IMG/VR virus record: IMGVR_UViG_3300032323_001460
Coordinates: 1 to 27,669 of that record
Direction: 5' to 3' (one strand)
Length of the DNA stretch: 27,669 bases
From: a virus
A program made the translations under genes and the position numbers. The notes beneath the pieces were generated by a model. It was given only the letters and a program-made list of their open reading frames with translations, ran no database searches and was not told the DNA's origin. Of this stretch, positions 7,368 through 15,062 are shown in pieces; the first letter of the stretch is position 1, and every line of letters starts with the position of its first letter.

Positions 7368-8399
7368 ATGTCACTTCCTATTGAATCTAAGTATGTAAGG
7401 TTACTTTCTTCCCGTTTGCGTAATTTCAAACAGAAGAAAGATTACCTATGGAATTTCTCTTGCCCTATTTGTGGTGATTCACAAAAGAACAAAACAAAGG
7501 CAAGAGGATATGTTTTTGCAAAAGGCAACAATCTCTACTATCGTTGCCATAACTGTGGAGTAAGTATCGGTGTTGGAAATTTCATCAAGGCCGTTGACGA
7601 ATCTTTATATAAAGAATTTGTCCTCGAAAGATACAAATCGGGTGAAACCAATAACACCCGTAGTGCGAACACAGTCCTCAACATACCATCGCCACGATTT
7701 GATAAAGTGGCAAAGCAAAAAATATTCGAACACGCAGAATGGTGTGATAAACTCCCAAGTGGACATTTTTGTTTAGAATACCTAACTAAACGAAAGATAC
7801 CACAACAATATCACAGTAAATTACTATTCACGCAACATTACAAACAATTCGTTGATGCCTTGGTGCCAAATCATGGTAAACAACTTATTGATGATGCGAG
7901 GCTTGTAATTCCTTTTTATGACGAGTATAATGAACTTATCGCAGTTTCTGGTCGTGCATTAGAAACAGGCGATAAAACATTGAGATATATCACATTACGA
8001 ACAAACGATTCACAAGATAAACTTGTCTATGGATTAGATAGAGTAAATCTGTCTGACACATTAAAGATTGTCGAAGGTCCAATCGATAGTTTATTTTTGA
8101 AGAATTGTTTGGCAAGTGGTGATGCCAACCTGGTTTTGTGTGCAGATAAAATTTCATCTGATAAAATAGTTTTGATTTTTGACAATGAACCTCGTAACAA
8201 GGAAATTGTGAAGATGATGCAAAATGCAATCGGGTTGAAGTATGATGTTGTAATCTGGCCTAGTCACATAGACGGAAAAGACATTAACGAAATAATTTTG
8301 TCCGGAAAAACTCAGGATGAGATTGAAGAAATTATAAGTAGTAACACATTCAAAGGCATCGAAGCTCAATTGAAATTTAACATGTGGAAGAAAGTATAA
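7368..8399 (+). CDS. DNA primase (T4 gp61-like)
   Basis: A 343-aa primase that would make RNA primers for lagging-strand synthesis with the replicative helicase. The N-terminal zinc-binding domain has C32PIC35 and C60HNC63. The central region ends in a Toprim-type domain with E236 (IVEGPIDSLF) and the acidic FDNEP (D272, E274), where metal ions bind. Length matches T4 gp61. The ATG has no Shine-Dalgarno sequence and sits at the predicted transcription start. It is the first gene of an operon continuing one base later into thyX. Confidence 0.88.
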   Translation: MSLPIESKYVRLLSSRLRNFKQKKDYLWNFSCPICGDSQKNKTKARGYVFAKGNNLYYRCHNCGVSIGVGNFIKAVDESLYKEFVLERYKSGETNNTRSANTVLNIPSPRFDKVAKQKIFEHAEWCDKLPSGHFCLEYLTKRKIPQQYHSKLLFTQHYKQFVDALVPNHGKQLIDDARLVIPFYDEYNELIAVSGRALETGDKTLRYITLRTNDSQDKLVYGLDRVNLSDTLKIVEGPIDSLFLKNCLASGDANLVLCADKISSDKIVLIFDNEPRNKEIVKMMQNAIGLKYDVVIWPSHIDGKDINEIILSGKTQDEIEEIISSNTFKGIEAQLKFNMWKKV

Positions 8400-8400
8400 A

Positions 8401-9072
8401 ATGAAAGTTGAACTTATATCATATACACAACCGGCAATGCATTTCGCCGAGAATACAACAGAGTTGGTTGCCTTTTGTGCCAGAGTATCAAACCCTGGTA
8501 ATCAAGCAAATAAAGAAACAAGTGAGAAGTTAATTCGTTATCTAATCAAACATCAACATTGGTCGCCACTTGAAATGGTGAACATGTGTTTAGAAATCGA
8601 AACCACAAGGGATATTGCAAGACAAATGTTGCGCCATCGTAGTTTTTCTTTCCAAGAATTTTCACAACGATACGCAGACCCAACTAAAGATTTGTCCTTT
8701 GTGCTGAGAGAAGCAAGATTACAAGACCCTAAGAATAGACAGAATAGTGTTGAATTAGATGGCACTTTGGGTCAAGCATTGATTGGTGATGAATGGATTA
8801 TAAAACAAAAAGAACTTGTTGCACACGCCTTAGATGTTTATAATTGGGCAGTTGCAAAAGGTATCGCAAAGGAACAGGCTAGGGCAGTTCTGCCCGAAGG
8901 CAATACTGTTTCTCGTTTGTATATGAATGGAACATTGCGTAGTTGGATTCACTACATACAACTCCGTTCGTCAAACGGCACACAGAAAGAACACATACAA
9001 ATCGCACAAAAATGTGCAGAAGTAATCGCCAAAGTATTTCCGATGGCGAAAGAGTTTGTAGAAAAACAATAA
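8401..9072 (+). CDS. thyX: Flavin-dependent thymidylate synthase
   Basis: A 223-aa ThyX that makes dTMP from dUMP using methylene-tetrahydrofolate, FAD and NADPH. The diagnostic RHRx7S motif is intact: R78-H79-R80 then S88 (RHRSFSFQEFSQRY). The C-terminal RSWIHYIQLR followed by Gln is the substrate-binding helix. Length matches the family. It lies between primase and RNR, so it is part of a dNTP-supply operon. A phage-borne ThyX makes thymidylate synthesis independent of host ThyA. Confidence 0.93.
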   Translation: MKVELISYTQPAMHFAENTTELVAFCARVSNPGNQANKETSEKLIRYLIKHQHWSPLEMVNMCLEIETTRDIARQMLRHRSFSFQEFSQRYADPTKDLSFVLREARLQDPKNRQNSVELDGTLGQALIGDEWIIKQKELVAHALDVYNWAVAKGIAKEQARAVLPEGNTVSRLYMNGTLRSWIHYIQLRSSNGTQKEHIQIAQKCAEVIAKVFPMAKEFVEKQ

Positions 9073-9093
9073 TAACAATTTGGAGCATTATAC

Positions 9094-10890
9094 ATGTCTG
9101 ATATCGTTCATGGCATTAAGGTTGACTTTTCTCGGGACAATCTGTTTGATGAATTAGGAATTAAAAGATTAAAAGAAAGTTACATGAGAGAGGATGAGAA
9201 CTCTCCGCAAGAAAGGTTTGCTTATGTTTCTAAAGCTTTTGGGTCGTCTAGTGAACACTCGCAACGGCTTTATGAGTATAGTTCTCGACATTGGCTTTCT
9301 TATTCTACTCCCATTCTATCTTTTGGTAGGTCTAAGCGTGGTCTTCCTATATCATGTTTTTTGCCATATCTTGACGATAGTGCGGAAGGTCTTGTTGACT
9401 GCTTGGCGGAAGTTAACTGGTTATCAATGTTAGGTGGCGGAGTTGGAATTGGAATTGGAATTCGTTCTGCTGATGATAAGTCTGTTGGTGTTATGCCTCA
9501 TCTCCGCACATATGATGCTTCAAGTCTCGCATATCGCCAGGGTCGCACTCGCCGTGGTTCTTATGCCGCTTATCTTGATATTAGTCATCCAGATATTCTT
9601 ATCTTTTTAGAAATGCGTAAACCAACTGGCGACCAGAACATGCGTTGCCAGAATTTACATCATGGTATTAATATCACAGATGACTTCATGCACCTCATTG
9701 AAAAGTGCATGTTAGAACCAGATGCAGATGATACATGGGAACTCAAAGACCCACATAGTGGTGAAGTAAGAGACACGGTATCAGCAAGAGAATTGTGGCA
9801 ACGAATCTTAGAAATTCGTATGCAAACGGGTGAACCATATCTACATTTCATTGATACAAGCAATCGATTGATGCCAGAGTTTCAAAAGAAATTGGGTCTA
9901 TCAATCAAACAATCAAACTTGTGTAGTGAAATTATTTTACCAACTGATAAAGAACGAACCGCAGTATGTTGTTTATCATCACTAAACTTGGAATATTTCG
10001 ATGAGTGGAAAAACGATACTCTTTTCCTTGCTGATGTTGCAGAAATGCTTGACAATGTTCTTCAGTATTTTATTTCTAATGCACCTTCCGCCGTTAAGCG
10101 TGCCATTCACTCAGCCAGTCGTGAACGCTCTATTGGGGTGGGTGCGTTAGGTTTTCATGCATATCTACAAAAGAACAACCTTGCATGGGAATCACCAATG
10201 GCAACTGGTGCGAATATCAAGATGTTCAAACATATCAGAGAGGGTTTAGATGCAGCGAATCTTAAATTGGGTGCAGAGCGAGGCGAGGCACCTGATTGTG
10301 TGGGCACTGGTCGTAGGTTTGCACATGTTATGGCTGTTGCACCTAATGCCAGCTCTAGTATTCTCATGGGCAATACTTCTCCTTCTGTTGAACCTTTTAG
10401 AGCAAACGCATACAGACAGGATACATTGAGTGGTTCATTCTTAAACAAGAACAAACATCTGGATAAAATCATTAAGGAAAAATGTGATGCAGATTCTAAA
10501 CTCGACTACAATGAGATTTGGTCATCAATCATCGCAAATGACGGATCCGTGCAACACCTCGACTTTTTGGATGAATGGACAAAAGATGTTTATAAGACCT
10601 CTATGGAAATTGACCAAAGATGGATTGTTGACCATGCAGCTAACAGACAGAGTTTCATTGACCAGGCACAAAGCATCAACTTGTTTTTCAGACCTGACAC
10701 CAATGTGAAGTATCTACATGCAGTTCATTTCCAAGCATGGAAACAAGGACTCAAAACATTGTATTATTGTCGTAGTGAAAAACTTGCCAAAGCAGATAAA
10801 GTGGCGAAGAAGATTGAAAGGCAAGTAATAGAAGAAATCGATTTAAAACAATTAGCGTCAGAAGAAGTTTGTCTGGCCTGCGAAGGATAA
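9094..10890 (+). CDS. nrdA: Ribonucleoside-diphosphate reductase alpha subunit, class I
   Basis: A 598-aa RNR large subunit that reduces ribonucleotides to deoxyribonucleotides with NrdB. C88 (LPISCFLP) and C292 (AVCCLSSLNL) are the active-site redox pair. N275-L-C277-S-E279 is the catalytic thiyl-radical motif. The C-terminal CLAC (C593, C596) is the shuttle pair that accepts electrons from thioredoxin or glutaredoxin. It is about 150 residues shorter than E. coli or T4 NrdA because the N-terminal ATP-cone is absent, so dATP overall-activity control should be missing. GGAG precedes the ATG. nrdB follows 3 bases after the stop. Confidence 0.93.
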   Translation: MSDIVHGIKVDFSRDNLFDELGIKRLKESYMREDENSPQERFAYVSKAFGSSSEHSQRLYEYSSRHWLSYSTPILSFGRSKRGLPISCFLPYLDDSAEGLVDCLAEVNWLSMLGGGVGIGIGIRSADDKSVGVMPHLRTYDASSLAYRQGRTRRGSYAAYLDISHPDILIFLEMRKPTGDQNMRCQNLHHGINITDDFMHLIEKCMLEPDADDTWELKDPHSGEVRDTVSARELWQRILEIRMQTGEPYLHFIDTSNRLMPEFQKKLGLSIKQSNLCSEIILPTDKERTAVCCLSSLNLEYFDEWKNDTLFLADVAEMLDNVLQYFISNAPSAVKRAIHSASRERSIGVGALGFHAYLQKNNLAWESPMATGANIKMFKHIREGLDAANLKLGAERGEAPDCVGTGRRFAHVMAVAPNASSSILMGNTSPSVEPFRANAYRQDTLSGSFLNKNKHLDKIIKEKCDADSKLDYNEIWSSIIANDGSVQHLDFLDEWTKDVYKTSMEIDQRWIVDHAANRQSFIDQAQSINLFFRPDTNVKYLHAVHFQAWKQGLKTLYYCRSEKLAKADKVAKKIERQVIEEIDLKQLASEEVCLACEG

Positions 10891-10893
10891 TAA

Positions 10894-11883
10894 ATGGTAA
10901 AAAAGAAAACAGATTTAACAGACGATAGACAAAGTTTTAAACCTTTCAACTATCCATGGGCATATGAGGCATGGTTGAAGCACGAACAGATTCATTGGCT
11001 TCACACCGAAGTGCCAATGCTCGAAGATGTAAAAGACTGGAAGAATAGATTAACACCAAGCGAGAAACAGTTTCTAACACACATTTTCCGTTTCTTCACA
11101 CAAGGTGATGTGGATGTGGCAGGTGGTTATGTAAAGAACTATCTACCATATTTTCCACAACCTGAAGTAAGAATGATGTTGTTAGGTTTTGCAGCTCGTG
11201 AAGCACTACACATTGCCGCATATTCACATTTGATTGAAACATTGGGTCTACCAGATACCATGTATAATCAATTCTTAGAATATGATGCGATGAGACAGAA
11301 ACACGATTATGTTTTAGACATTGCAGGCCAAAATTCTACAAAACAAAACACCGCAAAGCACATTGCAGTATTCTCAGCATTTACTGAAGGTATGCAATTG
11401 TTCTCGTCTTTCATTATGTTGCTAAATTTCCCACGAAATGGCACAATGAAAGGTATGGGTCAGATTGTTACTTGGTCAATCGTTGATGAAACAATGCACA
11501 CCGAGTCCATGATTAAATTGTTTAGAACTTACATTGAAGAAAACAAAGAAATCTGGAATGATGAACTCAAAGGTGAACTCTATACAATCGCAGAGAGAAT
11601 GGTTCAATTGGAAGATAAGTTTATTGACTTGGCATTCCAAATGGGCGAAATGCAAAGACTAAGTAGTGAAGATGTGAAGAAATACATTCGTTATATCGCA
11701 GACCGCAGATTGATTAGTCTTGGTCTGAAAGGTATTTTCAAAGTTAAAAAGAATCCATTACCATGGGTCGAAGAAATGGTTAATTCACCTGTGCATGGAA
11801 ACTTCTTTGAGAACCGAGTTACCGATTATGCCAAGGGTGCCTTGTCAGGAAATTGGGATGATGTATGGGGTAAAGCCGCTTGA
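10894..11883 (+). CDS. nrdB: Ribonucleoside-diphosphate reductase beta subunit, class I
   Basis: A 329-aa ferritin-like radical-generating subunit. Expected metal ligands are D72, E103 and H106, E165, and E199 and H202; spacings (31 from D72 to E103, 34 from E165 to E199) equal those of E. coli NrdB. The radical tyrosine is kept as Y110, four residues after H106 (EALHIAAY), so it should form a stable tyrosyl radical as in class Ia/Ib enzymes. Start supported by AAGGA seven bases upstream. The desaturase start overlaps its stop. Confidence 0.93.
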   Translation: MVKKKTDLTDDRQSFKPFNYPWAYEAWLKHEQIHWLHTEVPMLEDVKDWKNRLTPSEKQFLTHIFRFFTQGDVDVAGGYVKNYLPYFPQPEVRMMLLGFAAREALHIAAYSHLIETLGLPDTMYNQFLEYDAMRQKHDYVLDIAGQNSTKQNTAKHIAVFSAFTEGMQLFSSFIMLLNFPRNGTMKGMGQIVTWSIVDETMHTESMIKLFRTYIEENKEIWNDELKGELYTIAERMVQLEDKFIDLAFQMGEMQRLSSEDVKKYIRYIADRRLISLGLKGIFKVKKNPLPWVEEMVNSPVHGNFFENRVTDYAKGALSGNWDDVWGKAA

Positions 11884-12575
11884 TAGAGTTAATCTATTTG
11901 CTTGTATGCACACACATAACGATTGTGTGTGTTACTTTATTTTTACATAGAGGACAAGCACACCGAGGCATAGAGTTTTCAAAACCATTAGAACACTTTA
12001 TGCGTTTTTGGTTATGGTTAACAACGGGAATGGTGACCAAAGAATGGGTCGCCGTTCACCGTAAACATCATGCAAATACTGATAGAAAAGATGACCCACA
12101 TTCACCACAAAATGAGGGTCTATTGAAAATGTTGTATGGTGGTGCAGCGTTATATACTAAAGCCGCACAAGATAAGGTAATGGTTGAAATGTATGGCAAA
12201 GGAACGCCAGACGATTGGATGGAAAAAAATGTTTACAGTAAATACAGTAAACTAGGTTTCATATCGTTACTCATTTTCAATACACTATTGTTCAATGGTT
12301 GGGGTATTGTCATTTGGTTGATTCAGATGGCATGGATTCCATTTTGGGCAGCAGGCGTAGTGAATGGTGTTGGTCACAGTATGGGTTATCGTAATTGGAA
12401 AACAAAAGACAATTCGACCAACATCGTACCTATTGGAATTGTAATTGGTGGCGAAGAACTACATAATAATCACCACAATTCACCTGCAAGTATCAAATTA
12501 AGTAATAAATGGTACGAATTTGATATAGGATACATGTGGTACAATATATTTAAATTTTTAAGGTTAGTAAAATGA
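11880..12575 (+). CDS. Membrane fatty-acid desaturase
   Basis: A 231-aa member of the membrane fatty-acid desaturase superfamily (acyl-CoA delta-9 type). The diiron histidine boxes are complete: H23RGQAH28, H60RKHH64, H195NNHH199, with a further H166 in GVGH. Hydrophobic segments lie at about 3-21, 41-53, 125-148 and 150-165. It would introduce a cis double bond into host acyl chains. The only start that keeps the first helix is a TTG at 11880 overlapping the nrdB TGA. It is shorter than typical 300-aa bacterial enzymes but has all boxes. Its place in an RNR operon points to an auxiliary metabolic gene. Confidence 0.85.
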   Translation: MIELIYLLVCTHITIVCVTLFLHRGQAHRGIEFSKPLEHFMRFWLWLTTGMVTKEWVAVHRKHHANTDRKDDPHSPQNEGLLKMLYGGAALYTKAAQDKVMVEMYGKGTPDDWMEKNVYSKYSKLGFISLLIFNTLLFNGWGIVIWLIQMAWIPFWAAGVVNGVGHSMGYRNWKTKDNSTNIVPIGIVIGGEELHNNHHNSPASIKLSNKWYEFDIGYMWYNIFKFLRLVK

Positions 12576-13021
12576 AAAAATACATTCTTTTAGTGTTAAC
12601 GGTTGCACTTGCGGCCATCATACCGCCTGCAATGGCACAGAAAACTCCACAAGGTGTAACCTATGATGCACAGATTATCAGAGTATCCGATGGAGATACA
12701 ATCGTTATTTCTGCACCATTTTTACCTGCACCACTCAAACCAGAATTAGCAGTTCGTATCTTTGGTGTTGACACTCCAGAAAAAGGTCACAGAGCTCAAT
12801 GTCCACAAGAAAATGAGAGAGCATTAATCGCAAGTCAATTCACAAAGACCGCAATTGCAAATTCAAAGAAACACCAAGTAACACTCTATGCATGGGATAA
12901 ATTTGGTGGTCGTGTTTTAGGTGATATCATTGTTGATGGAAAGAGTATTCGTCAAGGTCTTATTGCTAACGGTTTAGCCAGAGAGTATTATGGCGATGCC
13001 AAACAATCATGGTGTAACTAA
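12572..13021 (+). CDS. Exported thermonuclease (staphylococcal nuclease family)
   Basis: A 149-aa SNase-fold protein with a Sec signal peptide (cleavage after AMA, about residue 22). Key residues are present: D40 and D42 (VSDGDTI), R62 and D67 (VRIFGVDTPE), E70 and R114 (FGGRVLGD), matching the Ca2+ and catalytic Arg/Glu set. Two Cys (77 and 148) may form a disulfide in the periplasm. It would cleave DNA or RNA outside the cytoplasm, either scavenging nucleotides or attacking incoming DNA. It overlaps the desaturase by ATGA and the next small gene by TAATG. Confidence 0.85.
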   Translation: MKKYILLVLTVALAAIIPPAMAQKTPQGVTYDAQIIRVSDGDTIVISAPFLPAPLKPELAVRIFGVDTPEKGHRAQCPQENERALIASQFTKTAIANSKKHQVTLYAWDKFGGRVLGDIIVDGKSIRQGLIANGLAREYYGDAKQSWCN

Positions 13022-13170
13022 TGGCGACATTGCATCATACTTGCGAGAATTGTGATTCCACATTTACAATCAAATACGATGACAACGAAACTGCTGACGC
13101 ACCTCATTATTGCCCATTTTGTTGTGAAATGATTGTAGATTGTGATGAATACGAGGAAGAAGATGAATAA
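13021..13170 (+). CDS. 49-aa zinc-ribbon microprotein
   Basis: The ATG overlaps the nuclease stop (TAATG). The 49-residue product has C8-x2-C11 and C31-P-F-C34, with an extra C35 and C41, and a very acidic tail (DEYEEEDE). The CxxC...CPFC pair is a classic small zinc ribbon, and such short ribbons are common in phage early regions. A role in binding a protein partner or nucleic acid is possible but unproven. Confidence 0.6.
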   Translation: MATLHHTCENCDSTFTIKYDDNETADAPHYCPFCCEMIVDCDEYEEEDE

Positions 13171-13178
13171 GTAACCAT

Positions 13179-13586
13179 ATGACATGGTACTTTCATAATA
13201 CATCAGAAGAATTTAAAGAAGAAGATATACAAGACAATTTTGGTTTTGTTTATATTATCACTCACAACCCAACAGGCCGCAAATACATCGGTAAAAAATT
13301 CTTTACCAAAGCGGCCACTCGCCAAGTCAAGGGCAAACGAAAGAAGATTCGTAAGTCCTCTGATTGGGAAAAGTATTGGGGTTCCAATAAGAAACTACAA
13401 GAAGAAGTTAAACTCAACGGGGAAGAACAATATACCCGTGAGATTCTTCACCTATGCAAAACCAGAAGTGAATGTAGTTATTGGGAAAGTTTTGAGATTT
13501 TTAGTCGTCATGCATTGTTACATGAACACTATTACAATGAATGGGTTTCCTGTAAAATCAGGAAGGACCATGTGATGAAATCTTAA
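13179..13586 (+). CDS. SegE-like GIY-YIG endonuclease
   Basis: A 135-aa protein of the SegE-like GIY-YIG family. VYI (24-26) and YIG (36-38) form the GIY-YIG core strands, KSSDWEKYWGSNKKLQEEV is the conserved helix region, and ECSYWESFEIF supplies the likely metal-binding Glu. T4 SegE is a homing endonuclease, and free-standing relatives sit between genes in T4-like phages. It is located between the nuclease/zinc-ribbon pair and phoH. No separate DNA-binding domain is visible. Confidence 0.75.
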   Translation: MTWYFHNTSEEFKEEDIQDNFGFVYIITHNPTGRKYIGKKFFTKAATRQVKGKRKKIRKSSDWEKYWGSNKKLQEEVKLNGEEQYTREILHLCKTRSECSYWESFEIFSRHALLHEHYYNEWVSCKIRKDHVMKS

Positions 13587-13610
13587 TTTAAAGGAGACAC
13601 CGATACTTAT

Positions 13611-13646
13611 ATGTTTTCTGAACCTAGTAAGTTCGAAAGAAGGTAA
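13611..13646 (+). CDS. Possible 11-aa leader peptide upstream of phoH
   Basis: A short frame MFSEPSKFERR lies in the gap before phoH. AAGGAG at 13591-13596 is 14 bases upstream of its ATG, further than ideal. It could be a leader peptide coupling translation to phoH or a chance ORF. The sequence around GAACctagtaaGTTC within it can fold into a small hairpin. Confidence 0.25.
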   Translation: MFSEPSKFERR

Positions 13647-13678
13647 AAATCAACAATAATCGCCTAAAAGGATTACGC

Positions 13679-14422
13679 ATGGCTCGTAACAAAGCAAACA
13701 CCGAAATTATTAACACCGCGGCCAAAACAACTAATCATCTGAAATTACGGATTGATGACCTAAAAACATTTCAACCTCTCACACAAAATCAAAAACTATT
13801 TTTTGATGCCTACAAAAGACAAGACTATTTCGTTGCACTTCACGGTGTTGCAGGTACAGGAAAAACATTCTGTGCATTATATAAAGCAATCGAAGAAGTC
13901 CTTGACAAATCAAATCCATTCGATAAAATCATTGTAGTAAGGTCTGCGGTACAAAGCCGTGAGATTGGTCACCTACCTGGTGATATTGATGAAAAAATGG
14001 ATATCTATCAACAACCATACAGACAAATTTGCGAGACACTATTTGGTCGCAAGGATGCATGGGATAGACTAGAAGAACAACACCATATTGAATTCATCAG
14101 CACCAGTTTTATCAGGGGAATGAGTTGGGACGATGCGATTATCATTGTGGATGAGTGCCAGAACTTGACTTGGGAGGAAATAAACACCTGTATGACCCGT
14201 GTTGGTTATAGGTCAAAAATCATGTTTTGTGGTGACTATCGACAGACCGATTTGAACAAGAAAAAGAATGATATGTCTGGTTTGAATAAGTTTTTGGAGA
14301 TTGCCAGTTTAATGAAATCTCACACCAGAATCGAATTCACCGTAGATGACATTGTTCGTAGTTCGTTAGTGAAGGATTGGGTAATCGCCTCTCTGAAATA
14401 CCAAGATATGCACGATGAATAG
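13679..14422 (+). CDS. phoH: PhoH-like ATPase
   Basis: A 247-aa P-loop NTPase of the PhoH family. Walker A is G56VAGTGKT63, and Walker B is AIIIVDE with D158 and E159 followed by CQNLT. The sensor-like GDYRQTD is also present. Length matches phage PhoH proteins, which are nearly universal in marine T4-like phages. The family is linked to RNA helicase/nuclease-type functions; the phage role is unsettled. A ribosome site AAAGGA lies 6 bases upstream. The stop is followed directly by a late promoter. Confidence 0.9.
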   Translation: MARNKANTEIINTAAKTTNHLKLRIDDLKTFQPLTQNQKLFFDAYKRQDYFVALHGVAGTGKTFCALYKAIEEVLDKSNPFDKIIVVRSAVQSREIGHLPGDIDEKMDIYQQPYRQICETLFGRKDAWDRLEEQHHIEFISTSFIRGMSWDDAIIIVDECQNLTWEEINTCMTRVGYRSKIMFCGDYRQTDLNKKKNDMSGLNKFLEIASLMKSHTRIEFTVDDIVRSSLVKDWVIASLKYQDMHDE

Positions 14423-14423
14423 G

Positions 14424-14431
14424 TATAAATA
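14424..14431 (+). promoter_or_regulatory. T4-type late promoter TATAAATA
   Basis: An exact TATAAATA starts one base after the phoH stop, 59 bases before the ATG of the NUMOD3-type gene. The sequence between holds a GTAGGT/ACCTAC inverted repeat, giving a possible hairpin in the late 5'-UTR. It implies that the NUMOD3 gene is expressed late although it sits among early genes. Confidence 0.7.
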
Positions 14432-14434
14432 GGT

Positions 14435-14465
14435 GTAGGTCGCCGAATTCGCAGTTCGCACCTAC
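14435..14465 (+). repeat. Inverted repeat in the late 5'-UTR
   Basis: GTAGGT (14435-14440) and ACCTAC (14460-14465) are complementary. The loop holds the palindrome CGAATTCG and two direct copies of TTCGCA (14448-14453, 14455-14460). The element lies just downstream of the late promoter and could stabilise the transcript. Confidence 0.4.
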
Positions 14466-14490
14466 TCTAACAAGAAAGGACCTTGCCAGC

Positions 14491-14949
14491 ATGAATATTT
14501 ATTCGTCACCAGAAAACGATGAGTTTATCATTGGACTTCGTGAATGGTGTTTAAATAATCCATTAACTGAAGAAGATATGGCAGGAGGTAAATGCATACC
14601 TCCTGTTTACACACCAATACTTTATGGTAAAGACAATGGATTTTACGGAAGAAAACACACTCCTGAACAAATAAAATCATGGAGTGAAATGCGCCTTGGA
14701 GAAAAAAATCCAAATTATGGCGGTAAAGCTTGGACTGAAGAATCTTTACGAAAACTTAGACAACCTAAGAAAAATAAAGAAAACTACAAAGGCACTCCAG
14801 GTAAAATAACTTGCATCAATAAAAATGGTGATGCTATTCAAATCAATAAAGAATTATACAATCAACAAAGAGACTCTGGATTACCTGTTTGTGATTGGGA
14901 ATATGTCAATACGAATAGTAGAGAGGCAAAGTTTCGTGAGGTGAAATAG
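14491..14949 (+). CDS. NUMOD3-motif protein (homing-endonuclease-type DNA-binding part)
   Basis: A 152-aa protein with NUMOD3-like repeats: GFYGRKHTPEQIKSWSEM at about residues 49-66 and NPNYGGKAWTEESLRKLRQ right after. These helices bind DNA in GIY-YIG and HNH homing endonucleases. A C-terminal beta-type segment (GKITCINKNGDAIQINKE) resembles NUMOD1-like or structural add-ons. No GIY-YIG or HNH catalytic core is visible, so it may be a remnant or a repurposed DNA-binding protein. A TATAAATA promoter lies upstream and AAAGGA is 10 bases before the ATG. Confidence 0.6.
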   Translation: MNIYSSPENDEFIIGLREWCLNNPLTEEDMAGGKCIPPVYTPILYGKDNGFYGRKHTPEQIKSWSEMRLGEKNPNYGGKAWTEESLRKLRQPKKNKENYKGTPGKITCINKNGDAIQINKELYNQQRDSGLPVCDWEYVNTNSREAKFREVK

Positions 14950-14973
14950 TGTGGGCAATCTAGTTAATTTATG

Positions 14974-15002
14974 TTGCAAGCGCACAATTTTTACTATATA
15001 AT
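14974..15002 (+). promoter_or_regulatory. Sigma70-type promoter
   Basis: TTGCAA at 14974-14979, a 17-base spacer, and a consensus TATAAT at 14997-15002. Transcription is expected from about 15009, giving a 54-base leader to the ATG at 15063. The -10 box lies in the left arm of an inverted repeat (14998-15039). Confidence 0.7.
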
Positions 15003-15039
15003 AGTAGTGTGATGCCTTTTAGGGTCACATTACTATTAA
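14998..15039 (+). repeat. 15-bp imperfect inverted repeat spanning -10 and start site (candidate operator)
   Basis: The arms at 14998-15012 and 15025-15039 are complementary at 13 of 15 positions, separated by 12 bases. The left arm overlaps TATAAT and the predicted transcription start, so only part of it could be in RNA made from this promoter. This favours a DNA operator over an RNA hairpin, although GTGA/TCAC could still pair in the transcript. Confidence 0.5.
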
Positions 15040-15062
15040 CTCGCTTAACTAAGGAGAACACT

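Noticed and set aside
13591-13678. glnA-type (glutamine) riboswitch before phoH
   Set aside because: The conserved GGACGGAAGUAGG core and its paired elements are not present; only a short peptide frame and a weak hairpin are seen.
15009-15062. GTG/ATG at 15009-15014 as the start of the phasin-like gene
   Set aside because: It coincides with the predicted transcription start and lies inside the inverted repeat; ATG 15063 has a clear AAGGAG site.
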